A DNA stretch of 64,000 nucleotides from Actinoplanes utahensis (GTDB lineage Bacteria; Actinomycetota; Actinomycetes; Mycobacteriales; Micromonosporaceae), in assembly GCF_016862455.1 (NCBI RefSeq), contig NZ_BOMZ01000037.1, positions 95,003 through 159,002 on the forward strand, given 5' to 3'. Of the stretch, positions 35,404 to 44,009 are shown piece after piece. The stretch's first letter is position 1. Each line of letters starts with the position of its first letter. Below the pieces are notes generated by a model that ran no database searches, was not told the origin of the DNA, and saw only the letters and a list, made by a program, of their open reading frames with translations. Made by a program: the position numbers and the translations under genes.

Positions 35404-37290
35404 ATGAGCATGGAATTCGCCGCATGGAACTCGATGTACCACGTCATGAACCAGCAGGACGACAGACGGCCGTTCTCCCGGGCCACGTTGCGGCGAATAC
35501 TCGCGCTGGCCCGGCCACACCGGCGGCTGCTCGCCGGGTTCCTGGTGCTCAGCGTGGTGACGGCGATCCTCGCGGTGGCCACGCCGGTGGTGGCCGGGCT
35601 GGTCGTCGACGCCATCGTGAAGGGTCGCGAGGAGCGGCTCGTCATCATGCTGGCGGTCGGCATCGCGGTGATCTCGCTGACCGAGGCCGGCCTCGGGCTG
35701 GTGCAGCGGTCGCTGTCCGCGCGGATCGGCGAGGGGCTGATCCTCGACCTTCGGACCCGGGTGTTCGACCACGTGCAGCGGATGCCCGTCGCGTTCTTCA
35801 CCCGTACCCGGACCGGCGCCCTGGTGAGCCGGCTCAACAACGATGTGATCGGGGCGCAGCGGGCGTTCAGCGACACCCTGTCCGGAGTGGTCGGCAATGT
35901 GGTCGGGCTGGTGCTGACCCTGGTCGTGATGCTCGGGATCTCCTGGCAGATCACCGTCCTCGCGCTGTTGCTGCTGCCGGTGTTCGTGCTGCCGGCCCGG
36001 CGGATGGGCGGCCGGCTGGCCGGGATGGAACGGGAGGCGGCCGAGCACAACGCGGCGATGAACACGCAGATGACCGAGCGGTTCTCCGCGCCCGGCGCGA
36101 CGCTCGTCAAGCTGTACGGCGATCCGGCGGCGGAGTCGGCCGAGTTCGCGGCCCGGGCCCGGCGGGTGCGGGACATCGGGGTCCGTACGGCGATGGCCCA
36201 GTGGACCTTCCTCACCGCGCTGACCTCGGTGTCGGCGGTGGCGATCGCGCTGGTCTACGGGCTGGGCGGCTTCTACGCGCTGCGCGGGGAGCTGGAGCCG
36301 GGCGCGGTGGTGGCCCTGGCGATCCTGCTGACCCGGCTGTACGCGCCGCTCACCAGCCTGGCCAGCGCCCGCGTCGAGGTGATGACCGCCCTGGTCAGCT
36401 TCGAGCGGGTGTTCGAGGTGCTCGACCTGAAACCGCTGATCGTGGAGAAGCCGGCGGCCGAGCCGGTGCCGGACGGGCCGGTGTCGGTGGAGTTCCGGGA
36501 CGTGCGGTTCGCGTACCCGTCGGCCGACAAGGTGTCCCTCGCCTCGCTGGAGGAGGTCGCCTCCCTGGACACCCGCGGCGGCGAGGAGGTCCTGCACGGC
36601 ATCTCGTTCCGCGCCGAACCGGGCCAGATGGTGGCGCTCGTCGGCTCGTCCGGAGCGGGCAAGTCGACGATGGCGAGTCTGCTGCCGCGGCTCTACGACA
36701 CCGGATCCGGGTCGGTACGCCTGGCCGGCGTGGACGTCCGGGACCTGAGCGCGGCCTCGCTGCGGCAGTCGCTCGGCATGGTCACCCAGGACGGGCACCT
36801 CTTCCACGAGACGGTCCGGGCCAACCTGCTGCTGGCCCGCCCGGACGCGACCGAGGACGACCTGTGGGACGTGCTGCGCCGGGCCCACGTCGACGACCTG
36901 ATCCGATCGCTGCCCGACGGGCTGGACACGGTCGTCGGGGAACGCGGGTACCGGTTCTCCGGTGGGGAACGGCAGCGGCTCACCATCGCCCGGCTGCTGC
37001 TGGCCCGCCCGCGGGTGGTGGTGCTGGACGAGGCGACCGCGCACCTCGACTCGACCTCCGAGCAGGCGGTGCAGGCCGCACTCGGGGAGGCGCTGAACGG
37101 CCGGACCGCGGTGGTGATCGCGCACCGGCTGTCCACCGTCCGGGCCGCCGACCAGATCCTGGTGATCGAGGGCGGCCGGGTGGTGGAGCGGGGCACCCAC
37201 ACCGAGCTGCTGGCGGCCGGTGGGCGTTACGAGGAGTTGTACCGGACCCAGTTCAACGAAGGACGGCCGCCCGCGGTAGCGCTCGGCTGA
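35404..37290 (+). CDS. ABC exporter, fused permease and ATPase
   Basis: 628 aa from ATG 35404. A six-helix membrane domain (about 38-315) is followed by the ATPase: Walker A GSSGAGKS near 413, signature SGGERQRL near 518, Walker B VVVLDEAT near 537 and the H-loop IAHRLSTV. This is the MsbA/MDR half-transporter plan. An insertion of about 20 residues (SLASLEEVASLDTRGGEEVL) separates the first two strands of the ATPase. Substrate unknown; the gene overlaps the convergent secreted-protein gene by 38 nt. Confidence 0.88.
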   Translation: MSMEFAAWNSMYHVMNQQDDRRPFSRATLRRILALARPHRRLLAGFLVLSVVTAILAVATPVVAGLVVDAIVKGREERLVIMLAVGIAVISLTEAGLGLVQRSLSARIGEGLILDLRTRVFDHVQRMPVAFFTRTRTGALVSRLNNDVIGAQRAFSDTLSGVVGNVVGLVLTLVVMLGISWQITVLALLLLPVFVLPARRMGGRLAGMEREAAEHNAAMNTQMTERFSAPGATLVKLYGDPAAESAEFAARARRVRDIGVRTAMAQWTFLTALTSVSAVAIALVYGLGGFYALRGELEPGAVVALAILLTRLYAPLTSLASARVEVMTALVSFERVFEVLDLKPLIVEKPAAEPVPDGPVSVEFRDVRFAYPSADKVSLASLEEVASLDTRGGEEVLHGISFRAEPGQMVALVGSSGAGKSTMASLLPRLYDTGSGSVRLAGVDVRDLSAASLRQSLGMVTQDGHLFHETVRANLLLARPDATEDDLWDVLRRAHVDDLIRSLPDGLDTVVGERGYRFSGGERQRLTIARLLLARPRVVVLDEATAHLDSTSEQAVQAALGEALNGRTAVVIAHRLSTVRAADQILVIEGGRVVERGTHTELLAAGGRYEELYRTQFNEGRPPAVALG

Positions 37291-37840
37291 GCACCTTCTC
37301 GGCGCGGTCGCGGTCGCCGTCGCCGGTCTCCCAGCCGGCGTCGGCGACCAGCACGATCGTCGGGCCGGTCCGGGCGATAGCCACGAACGTGTGATGGGTG
37401 ATCTGCTCGCCGACGTGCTCCCACGACCGGGTCCAGCGCAGCACCAGCCGGTCGGGCGCGGTGACGAGCAGGCGCCAGGTGTCGTCGTCGCAGGTCCGCA
37501 GGGCCGTGCGAAGGTCGCGCAGGTAGTCGCGGGCGCCGCCGGGGCGGTGCAGGGCGACGTACTCCAGGACCACCTCGGGCCCCTGGTCCACGTCGATCAC
37601 CGCGGAGACGGCCCGGTCGGCGACCGGCGCCCGGACGGCGAGCCCGCACGGCCGGGGCGGCCGCAGAGCGGGGAAGCTCTCGTCGTCGGCGGCGTAGGGC
37701 CGCGCCCCGCCGAGATCGTCCGGCTGGATCATCGCCGCGTCCGGGATGCCGGCGGCGGGTGGCCCGGCAGCGGCGTAGGCGGCCGTCACCCCGGTGAACA
37801 GCGCCAGCACAGCGGCCAGGAACACGCGGAAGACGAGCAT
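37253..37840 (-). CDS. Secreted protein of unknown function
   Basis: 195 aa from ATG 37840, preceded by a near-ideal ribosome site GGAGGTGA. Signal peptide (MLVFRVFLAAVLALFTGVTA, cleavage likely near AYA at residue 23). The mature part has DLGGARPYAADDESFPALRP and a later beta/alpha domain (VVLEYVALHRPGGARDYLRD). It resembles the extracytoplasmic sensor-like domains of actinobacterial lipoproteins, but no family is certain. Its last 38 nt overlap the ABC exporter gene. Confidence 0.6.
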   Translation of the reverse strand: MLVFRVFLAAVLALFTGVTAAYAAAGPPAAGIPDAAMIQPDDLGGARPYAADDESFPALRPPRPCGLAVRAPVADRAVSAVIDVDQGPEVVLEYVALHRPGGARDYLRDLRTALRTCDDDTWRLLVTAPDRLVLRWTRSWEHVGEQITHHTFVAIARTGPTIVLVADAGWETGDGDRDRAEKVLSRALPRAAVLR

Positions 37841-37985
37841 GTCACCTCCAACGACCGAGCCACTGATTTCGACCCTACGCCCGGGTCCGCCGGTTTCGGC
37901 GGACACTTCCCCGATTCGTGTGTTACGTTGGGCGCGTTGCAGTTTTGATTTCCTGAGACTTCAGAATCTCGCCGACGTGGACCGA

Positions 37986-38020
37986 CGCCTGCAGGGCATC
38001 CGAGCCCTTCAGGCGTTTTT
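37986..38020 (+). promoter_or_regulatory. Intrinsic-terminator-like hairpin in the cold-shock gene leader
   Basis: CGCCTGCAGGGC, a 6-nt loop, then GCCCTTCAGGCG and TTTTT: a 12-bp stem with one mismatch and a T-tract, about 87 nt before the csp start. The bases CCGACG before the hairpin (from 37982) can also pair with CGTCGG at 38021-38026, which offers an alternative fold. This looks like a leader attenuator. Confidence 0.6.
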
Positions 38021-38106
38021 CGTCGGTGTCGATTCTCGGGGGAAGTCAACACGGCGACGCGGAGTTCCGCGCGGTGCGGCGCTCCACAGCTGTCAAGGAG
38101 AAAATC

Positions 38107-38310
38107 ATGGCCACCGGTACCGTGAAGTGGTTCAACAGCGACAAGGGCTTCGGCTTCATCACCCAGGACAGCGGCGGCCCCGACGTGTTCGCGCACTTCT
38201 CGGCCATCGCGACGTCCGGGTTCCGTACCCTCGAGGAGAACCAGCGCGTGGAGTTCGAGGTCTCGCAGGGCCAGAAGGGCCCGCAGGCGGAGAACATCCG
38301 CACGATCTGA
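38107..38310 (+). CDS. Cold-shock protein, CspA family
   Basis: 67 aa from ATG 38107 with AAGGAG upstream. [18 protein letters not shown] is RNP1 context, VFAHFSAI is RNP2, and the length is typical. Csp proteins are small OB-fold RNA chaperones that melt mRNA secondary structure and can act as antiterminators. The long leader (about 170 nt from the likely promoter near 37930) contains a terminator-like hairpin, so expression may be set by attenuation. Confidence 0.95.
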   Translation: MATGTVKWFNSDKGFGFITQDSGGPDVFAHFSAIATSGFRTLEENQRVEFEVSQGQKGPQAENIRTI

Positions 38311-38328
38311 GCCGCGCGCGGTGAAAAC

Positions 38329-38356
38329 GGCCCCGGAATTCGATCTCCGGGGCCTT
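38329..38356 (+). terminator. First hairpin after csp
   Basis: GGCCCCGGA and TCCGGGGCC form a perfect 9-bp stem with an 8-nt loop, followed by TTG. The T-tract is weak. Confidence 0.6.
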
Positions 38357-38367
38357 GAAAGAACCTG

Positions 38368-38404
38368 AAAGTGTGTGCGGTTTTCAACCGTGCACACTTT
38401 TTCT
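38368..38404 (+). terminator. Second, intrinsic terminator after csp
   Basis: AAAGTGTGTGCGGT and ACCGTGCACACTTT pair at 12 of 14 positions around a 5-nt loop and run into TTTTTCTTTT. This is the most classical intrinsic terminator in the window. Confidence 0.75.
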
Positions 38405-38473
38405 TTTCCAGGACGGCCTCGTGGTTTAAACTTGCGAGTTGAAACTGCCCGATACCGGAAAAGGATGCCGCCG

Positions 38474-39049
38474 ATGCCGTCAGCCGACCCGTCTCCCGCG
38501 CAGCGCCACCACCAGATCGCCGCCGACTTCACCACCCGCGTCGAGGGCGCGAAGGACTGGGACGCCCCCTCGCCCGTGCCCGGCTGGACCGCCCGGGACG
38601 TGGTCCGGCACCTCGTCGAGTGGCTGCCCGGTTTCCTTGCCGGCGGTGCCGGCGTGACGCTGCCGGCCGGTCCCGGGGCCGACCAGGACCCGGTCCAGGC
38701 CTGGCACGTCCAGCGCGCCGCCGTGCAGGAGCTGCTGGTCGACCCGGAGACCGCGAACCGGACGTTCCGCAACCCGCACATCGGCGATGTTCCGCTGGAT
38801 CAGGCGATCGATCGCTTCTACACCACCGACGTCTTCCTGCACACCTGGGACCTGGCCCGCGCCACCGGCCAGGACGCCACCCTCGACGCCGGCCAGTGCG
38901 CCGACCTGCTCGCCGGGATGGAGCCGATGGACGCGATGCTCCGCGCCTCCGGGCAGTTCGGCCCGGCCGTCCCGGTGCCCGCCGACGCCGACCCGCAGGC
39001 CCGCCTGATCGGCTTCATCGGCCGCGACCCGCACTGGACGCCGAACTGA
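38474..39049 (+). CDS. TIGR03086-type metal-binding protein (mycothiol-dependent DinB/MDMPI fold)
   Basis: 191 aa from ATG 38474 (ATG 38465 also possible). The first helix RHHQIAADFTTRV, then PVPGWTARDVVRHLVEW and IDRFYTTDVFLHTWDLARAT give the three metal-ligand His positions of the DinB / maleylpyruvate-isomerase N-terminal fold. Such actinobacterial proteins are usually mycothiol-dependent transferases or isomerases with unknown substrates. It is preceded by the csp terminators and is monocistronic. Confidence 0.8.
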   Translation: MPSADPSPAQRHHQIAADFTTRVEGAKDWDAPSPVPGWTARDVVRHLVEWLPGFLAGGAGVTLPAGPGADQDPVQAWHVQRAAVQELLVDPETANRTFRNPHIGDVPLDQAIDRFYTTDVFLHTWDLARATGQDATLDAGQCADLLAGMEPMDAMLRASGQFGPAVPVPADADPQARLIGFIGRDPHWTPN

Positions 39050-39163
39050 CCGCCGCCCGGGTCGCCGCTCCCCGCCGGGGCTCCTGACGTCTGTTCGCTT
39101 CGCCGACCCGGAGGCGGATGAACTTCGATATGCTCGGCGGGTTCGGCGGACCGGGGGATTCGA

Positions 39164-39676
39164 GTGCCTGACGAAGCGGTGCGCGAGGTGCCGGCGGGAC
39201 GCCGGTGGCAGGGCTGGGCCGGCGGGTTGGCGCTCGCCGTCGCCGCCGTGATCGGGTTCATGGCGGTGGACGCCGACGAGCCGTCGGGTGCCCGAGCGGG
39301 GGCGTCGCCGGATTCGCCGGAGCGGCGGCAGCGGCTGGTGGACGAGCTGCTGGAGCGGCGCGCGGCGGCGTTCAGCGCGGGCGACGAGGCGGCCTGGCTG
39401 GCCGACGTCGATCCGCGGCACCCCGAGATCGTGGCGTACGAGCGGTCCCGGTTCCGCAATCTCCAGGGGTTGCGGCCGAGCTTCTTCCGGCTGTTCCCGG
39501 GCGGCGGTTATCTCGGGGACGGCCAGTCCGAGCCGGCTCGCGGGCACGTCTACGTCCGGCAGATGATGCGCCTGCCGGACGACACGGACGGCGTCGTCAA
39601 CATCCACACCTGGAGCATCACCTTCCGTGACGGCGAGGTCGTGGTCACCGGCATCCGCGCCTTCCAGCGCCCGTGA
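39164..39676 (+). CDS. Membrane-anchored protein with extracytoplasmic domain
   Basis: 170 aa from GTG 39164 after GGGGGA. One membrane helix (about 15-36) and an outer domain (about 50-170) with RRQRLVDELLERRAAAFSAG and FRNLQGLRPSFFRLFPGGGY. The outer domain looks like a SnoaL/NTF2-type small fold or the membrane-anchored sensor of a regulatory system, but no family is assured. It ends convergently with the RTX-repeat gene, across a long hairpin. Confidence 0.55.
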   Translation: MPDEAVREVPAGRRWQGWAGGLALAVAAVIGFMAVDADEPSGARAGASPDSPERRQRLVDELLERRAAAFSAGDEAAWLADVDPRHPEIVAYERSRFRNLQGLRPSFFRLFPGGGYLGDGQSEPARGHVYVRQMMRLPDDTDGVVNIHTWSITFRDGEVVVTGIRAFQRP

Positions 39677-39734
39677 CCCCGTTCTTCCGCCGGTACGAGC
39701 CACCGCGGTCCCGTGCCCTGGAGGCAAGGCCGAC

Positions 39735-39772
39735 GGGCCGTTGCCGCCCGGCTCACCGGGTGGCAACGGCCC
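39735..39772. terminator. Bidirectional hairpin between convergent genes
   Basis: GGGCCGTTGCC and GGCAACGGCCC (11 bp, perfect) enclose a second stem CCCGG/CCGGG. The 38-nt element is nearly a complete stem-loop between the ends of the genes at 39676 and 39862. Confidence 0.6.
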
Positions 39773-39861
39773 GCTGTCGCTACCCGGGCCACCGGCGGGT
39801 GTCAGGACCCGCCGACCGTATTCGTGCCGGCGCGGGCAGGGGGCGACGAACTCACCGGCCG

Positions 39862-40449
39862 TCAGCCGATGTGGTTGCGGCCGGCCCCGCCGTACATCTC
39901 GTCCTTGCCGTTGCCGCCGATCAGCCGGTCGTTGCCGGCGCCGCCGTGGAGGACGTCGCCGCCGTTGCCGCCGAGGATGTGGTCGTCGCCGCCGTTGCCG
40001 TAGATCCGGTCGTCGCCGTCGTTGCCGTAGAGGACCTCCCCGCGGGCGCCGCCGGTGATCGTGTCGTTGCCGGTGCCGCCGTGGGCGACGAGCTTCGACG
40101 TCGTCCTGTTGGTGACGGTGTCGTCCCGGTCGTAGGTGGCGATCTCGATGAACCTGTTGTTCTCGCTCAGGCCGCAGTGCACCTTGGTCTTGTCACCCGT
40201 GGCCTGCTTGCAGAACTTGCCGGGCTTGATCGGGAACGTGTCGTCGATGGTGATGTAGTGGTGGCTCGGCCCGTTCGTGACGACGATCCGGTTGGCCTTG
40301 CCGGTCGCGGCCTTGAACTGGATCGTGCTGAAGCCGTCCGGCGTGCCGGCGACGTACGCCACCCCGGTGGTGGCCGCCTGGGCGGGTGTGGCGAAAGCCG
40401 TCACCAGCGTGGTGGAGAGCAGTGCGACGGCGAGGTGCCTTGTGCGCAT
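39862..40449 (-). CDS. Secreted RTX-repeat (hemolysin-type calcium-binding) protein
   Basis: 195 aa from ATG 40449. Signal peptide to about residue 25 (TPAQAA). A beta-rich N-domain with two Cys (about 26-115) is followed by 6-7 nonapeptide repeats GGxGxDxxx (about 118-193: GGTGNDTITGG, GNGGDDHILGG, GGAGNDRLIGG). Such repeats bind Ca2+ and fold into a beta-roll outside the cell. It has no enzyme domain and its size is small for an RTX protein; a surface or matrix role is plausible. Confidence 0.85.
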   Translation of the reverse strand: MRTRHLAVALLSTTLVTAFATPAQAATTGVAYVAGTPDGFSTIQFKAATGKANRIVVTNGPSHHYITIDDTFPIKPGKFCKQATGDKTKVHCGLSENNRFIEIATYDRDDTVTNRTTSKLVAHGGTGNDTITGGARGEVLYGNDGDDRIYGNGGDDHILGGNGGDVLHGGAGNDRLIGGNGKDEMYGGAGRNHIG

Positions 40450-40589
40450 GACTGAACCGTTCCTCCCCGTGGATGATCTGACACTGGTGTGATCCTCCGG
40501 CGGGCGGCCCAGTTCGCGAATCAAGGTAACGGATCGGTAACGAGGTCCCTGCCGGCGAAGGCGGCTGAGTCACGGTCACCCCCGGGGTT

Positions 40590-40613
40590 GAGACAGCCGT
40601 GACAACCAGCCGG
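40590..40613. repeat. Single arm of the interspersed palindromic repeat (copy 2)
   Basis: GAGACAGCCGTGACAACCAG and CCGG match one arm of the 31447 repeat with one mismatch. The opposing arm is mostly degraded (only GTCACGG near 40569 remains), so this copy can form only a weak hairpin. Confidence 0.6.
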
Positions 40614-40633
40614 ACAAGCCGGACAGGCAGGGT

Positions 40634-40665
40634 GGCGCGGCGGCCGTGGGGACGGCCGCCGCGCC
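40634..40665. terminator. 14-bp hairpin downstream of the deacetylase gene
   Basis: GGCGCGGCGGCCGT and ACGGCCGCCGCGCC form a perfect 14-bp stem with a 4-nt loop, 23 nt beyond the stop of the leftward deacetylase gene. No T-tract. Confidence 0.55.
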
Positions 40666-40687
40666 GTGGTGGGAACGGGGTGGGTGG

Positions 40688-41677
40688 TCAGGTGGCGGAG
40701 CAGGAGACCGACGGCCAGGTCCGGTTGCCGTTGGTCTGGACGGTGAGGCCGAAGGTGTTGCCGCCGCCGTTCGGCCGGGCGACCATCTGCTGCGCGGTGG
40801 GCCAGGTCGCCGCGGTGTTCCAGGTGTTGATGACCCTGGCGGGGGACGGCAGGTTCAGTGTCACGGTCCAGTTGTTCGAGCCGGTGACGGTGACGTTGAG
40901 GTTGTAGCGGTCGCTCCACGACTGCCCGGCGGACAGGGTCGCGGTGCAGGAGCCGGTGGGCGGCGGGGTGGTGGTGCCGCCGTCGGGCGCCACGGCGCGG
41001 CCGGTGGTGGGCGAGATCATGCCGGAGCACAGGCCGCGGGCGGCGAGGCCCGCCGCGATCCGCGGGATCGCGGCGATCGTGTTGGCCGGCCAGTCGTGCA
41101 TCAGGATGACCTGGCCGTTGGTGAGCCGGCCGGCGGCGGCCACGATCGCCTCGGTGGAGGCGTTGTTCCAGTCCTGGCTGTCGACGTCCCAGAGGATCTC
41201 GGTGAGGCCGTACTTCTGCTCGACCGCACGCAGGGTCGCGTTCGTCTCGCCGTACGGCGGCCGGAACAGTCGCGGGGTGCCGCCGCCGCCGTTCGCGATG
41301 GCGGTCTGGGTCCGCGCGATCTCCGAGTCCATGGCGCTCTGGCTGAGCTGGGTCATGTGCGGGTGGGTGTAGCTGTGGTTCGCCACCCACATCCCGGCGT
41401 CGACCTGGGCGCGGACCAGGGCGGGGTTGGCGGCGGCGTACTGGCCCTGGTTGAACATGGTGGCCCGCAGGCCGTTGTTGCGCAGGGCCGCGAGCAGGCT
41501 CGGCGTGCTGCCGGTCTGCGGCCCGTCGTCGAAGGTCAGGCCGACGTAGCCGGTGCAGGCGGCGGCCTGGGCCGTGGTGGTCGTGGCGCCGGCGTGGGCG
41601 GCGCCACCCGTGATCATCGTGAGTGCGCACGCGGCGCCGAGAAGGGTGGTGAGGCGGCGGACGGGACGGTGTGGCAT
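40688..41677 (-). CDS. Secreted polysaccharide deacetylase (CE4) with CBM2
   Basis: 329 aa from ATG 41677. Signal peptide (about 1-38). The NodB/CE4 domain (about 42-225) has all motifs: TFDDGPQ (catalytic base and metal Asp), HSYTHPH (metal His), RPPYGE, DVDSQDW, and ILMHD. A Thr/Pro linker leads to a C-terminal family-2 carbohydrate-binding module (about 244-329) bounded by two Cys, with [10 protein letters not shown] and W residues for cellulose binding. The architecture fits an acetylxylan esterase or chitin-type deacetylase acting on plant biomass. Confidence 0.9.
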   Translation of the reverse strand: MPHRPVRRLTTLLGAACALTMITGGAAHAGATTTTAQAAACTGYVGLTFDDGPQTGSTPSLLAALRNNGLRATMFNQGQYAAANPALVRAQVDAGMWVANHSYTHPHMTQLSQSAMDSEIARTQTAIANGGGGTPRLFRPPYGETNATLRAVEQKYGLTEILWDVDSQDWNNASTEAIVAAAGRLTNGQVILMHDWPANTIAAIPRIAAGLAARGLCSGMISPTTGRAVAPDGGTTTPPPTGSCTATLSAGQSWSDRYNLNVTVTGSNNWTVTLNLPSPARVINTWNTAATWPTAQQMVARPNGGGNTFGLTVQTNGNRTWPSVSCSAT

Positions 41678-42119
41678 GGCGCTTCGACCTCCTGGGGGAG
41701 CCCGGTGGGGAATCGGGCCTCAGATCGACAGTGAGCGATCCCTGCTGTCAGCGAGTATTGGATGCGCCACGCCACACTGTCAACAACTTCCGGAAACATT
41801 CCGGAATTGCAGCGTCCAAAATTCGCAGGTCGACGGCAACCTTAAGAGATCGACTCCGAGAGTTTGCGGAATGTGTCCCCGAAACTTACGGAATCGGCAG
41901 GCGCCCGGAAAGAACGCCGGTAGAGCGAGCTCCGGGTTCATCGCGGTCGTCGTGGTCGCCACCGCGATCACGGCCACCAGCAGCGTCGGCAGCACGGTGA
42001 AGACCCCGGTGGACGTCGGCGCGGTCACGGCGGACCGCCGCCACAGCGTCACACCCGCCCCGATCATCCCGAGAGCCGCGAGACCGGCCGGCACGGGGGA
42101 CGTGCCTCAGCCGCGGCTG
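41678..42119. other. Intergenic stretch, possible small membrane protein on the minus strand
   Basis: 442 nt between the deacetylase start and the sulfotransferase end. On the minus strand 41780-42094 could encode 104 aa starting MPAGLAALGMIGAGVTLWRR with two hydrophobic segments (about 2-16 and 31-52). The C-terminal third has the composition of non-coding sequence, so the reading is doubtful. The 100 nt nearest 41678 hold the deacetylase promoter. AT content is higher at 41760-41870. Confidence 0.3.
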
Positions 42120-43241
42120 TCACCCCGCGAAGGCGGCGTCCACCAGGGCGGGGGTAAGGCCGTACGCCGCCGGGTCGTAGGTGTGGTCGGGGGTGGGCGT
42201 ACCCCGCAGGATCGCCTCGTCCACCGCGGACCGCGCGCCGGGGGACCACCGCGCGCCCAGCCGGTCGTAGATCATCTCGACCGTGCCCCGGGGATCCGCG
42301 ACGAGATCCGCATGCCGCACGTCGATGAACCGGGCCGGATCGTGCCGGGCCCGGTCGGCGCGGAAACGGCGCAGCCCGCGCGACCACAGCGACAGCTGCG
42401 CGCGGCCCAGCACCGGCCCGCCGAACACCGTGGACCAGCCGGCCGAGGCGCGTTCGGTGAGGCTGCACACCGAGGCGATCACGGTTCGCGGATCCCGGTG
42501 GGTCTGGATCACCATGGCGTCCGGGTACGTCGCGAACAGGGCGTCCAGCGCGAACAGGTGACTCGGGTTCTTCAGCACCCACCGCCGCCCCTGATCGCGC
42601 AGGCCGATCAGTTGCAGGTTGCGGCGGTGCCGGGCGTAGGCGGGCGTCCAGTCCCGCCCGTCGAGCCACGCCGCATAGCCCGGGATGTACGCCGTGCACT
42701 CGAACGACACCGAGGTCATCGACTGGCAGAGCAGCCGCCAGCACTCCTCCACCCGCTCCGGCCGCATGTGGTGCACCCCGTCCAGGCCGGCGTCGCGGTA
42801 CGCCTCGCGCAGCGCCGCGAACACCGGATGACCCTCCCACTCGGCGCGCGGCGGCCGTGGTTGCGGCACCTCGGTGAGCCACAGTTCCGGCCCCTGGTGC
42901 GCCGGGTCGGCGGTGAGCAGCCGGTGCAGGGCGGTGGTCCCGGTGCGCGGCAGGCCGGTGACGAACACCGGGTGTTCGATCGCGACGCGGGCATGCTCCG
43001 GGAACTCCCGCCACGCCGCCTCCGCGAGCAGGCGCGAGACCAGGGCGCCGCGCAACAGGCCGCGGGTCCGCTTGCTGCCGGCGGGGGTGAGGGCCGCTTC
43101 CCCGGCGTACGACCGGAGCAGCACCCGCAGCCCTTCGGCGTACCCGTCACCGTCCCCGAAGTCGTCCAGCCCGGTCAGCCTGGCCGCCGACGCGTGCAGA
43201 TCCTCGACGGTCCCGACGTCGGTGCGCGCGCTCGTCGTCAA
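42120..43241 (-). CDS. Sulfotransferase-family protein, Rv3529c-like
   Basis: 373 aa if read from TTG 43241, which overlaps the SDR stop as TTGA and has GGGGAG 9 nt upstream. GTG 43274 is the alternative (384 aa). The 5'-PSB loop FVTGLPRTGTTALHRLL near 92-108 and the 3'-PB region IQTHRDPRTVIASVCSL near 247-263 are those of PAPS-dependent sulfotransferases. Rv3529c sits in the same order after Rv3531c-Rv3530c within the M. tuberculosis cholesterol region. Whether it transfers sulfate or a different group in sterol metabolism is unknown. Confidence 0.8.
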   Translation of the reverse strand: MTTSARTDVGTVEDLHASAARLTGLDDFGDGDGYAEGLRVLLRSYAGEAALTPAGSKRTRGLLRGALVSRLLAEAAWREFPEHARVAIEHPVFVTGLPRTGTTALHRLLTADPAHQGPELWLTEVPQPRPPRAEWEGHPVFAALREAYRDAGLDGVHHMRPERVEECWRLLCQSMTSVSFECTAYIPGYAAWLDGRDWTPAYARHRRNLQLIGLRDQGRRWVLKNPSHLFALDALFATYPDAMVIQTHRDPRTVIASVCSLTERASAGWSTVFGGPVLGRAQLSLWSRGLRRFRADRARHDPARFIDVRHADLVADPRGTVEMIYDRLGARWSPGARSAVDEAILRGTPTPDHTYDPAAYGLTPALVDAAFAG

Positions 43242-44005
43242 TGGTGGAACTCCCCACAGTTCACGTCGAGGCACGCCCCGGTGATCCCGCGCGCCAGGTC
43301 GGAGGCGAGGAACAGGATCGCGTCGGCCACCTCGTCCGGCTCCGGCAGCCGCCGCAGATCGGTCTGCGCCGCCACCTCGTCGTAGATCTGCCGGGCCGGC
43401 ACCCCGCGCCGGGCCGCCTGGAACTCGAACCAGCCCCGCAACTGATCGGCCCAGATCCAGCCGGGCGCCACCGAGTTGACCCGGACGCCTTTCGGGCCGA
43501 GTTCGCCGGCGAGGTTCTGCGCGGCGGCGAGGAGGGCCGCCTTCGCGAGCCGGTACGGCCCGAACGGCCGCCGGGAGTGCCGCAGCACCGCCGAGTTGAC
43601 GACCACTATCGAGCCCCGCGACGCGACGAGCGCCGGGGTCGCCGCGCGGACGACACGCAGCGCCGTGATGACGTTGTCGTGCAGCCCCTGTCCGATCCCG
43701 TCGAGATCGACCCGGCCGAGGGTGCCCATCGGCGGCATCGTGAACGCGTTCTGGATCAGGACGTCGATCCGCCCGAACTCGGCGAGCGCCGCGTCGATCA
43801 GCTGCCGCAGGGCCCCGTCGTCGTTCAGGTCGGTGGGCACCGCGCGTACCGGCCCGTCGACCGTCTTCGCGATCTCGTCGAGGGCCGGCGCGGTCCGCGC
43901 GGCGAGCACCAGTGACGCGCCCTGCGCGGCGGCCCGTCGGGCGACGGCCGCGCCGAGCCCCGGCCCGGCCCCGGCGACCAGCACCACCCTGCCGTCCAGC
44001 AGCAC
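43238..44005 (-). CDS. Short-chain dehydrogenase, Rv3530c-like
   Basis: 255 aa from GTG 44005, 4 nt after the DUF1214 stop. Cofactor loop AGAGPGLG near 10-17; the usual NNAG is replaced by QNAF near 85; Ser-Tyr-Lys with VVVNSAVLRHSRRPFGPYRL and AKAALL. The DVNCGEFHH ending is shared with mycobacterial Rv3530c-type proteins. Middle gene of the DUF1214-SDR-sulfotransferase operon. Substrate not known; the KstR-type promoter implies a sterol-derived alcohol. Confidence 0.8.
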   Translation of the reverse strand: MLLDGRVVLVAGAGPGLGAAVARRAAAQGASLVLAARTAPALDEIAKTVDGPVRAVPTDLNDDGALRQLIDAALAEFGRIDVLIQNAFTMPPMGTLGRVDLDGIGQGLHDNVITALRVVRAATPALVASRGSIVVVNSAVLRHSRRPFGPYRLAKAALLAAAQNLAGELGPKGVRVNSVAPGWIWADQLRGWFEFQAARRGVPARQIYDEVAAQTDLRRLPEPDEVADAILFLASDLARGITGACLDVNCGEFHH

Positions 44006-44009
44006 CGGG

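Noticed and set aside
37986..38026. Known riboswitch upstream of the cold-shock gene
   Set aside because: No recognised riboswitch core; only a terminator-like hairpin with one alternative pairing.
41780..42094. Confident 104-aa membrane protein on the minus strand
   Set aside because: The C-terminal third has non-coding composition, there is no clear ribosome site, and no family match; kept only as a possibility in the intergenic entry.
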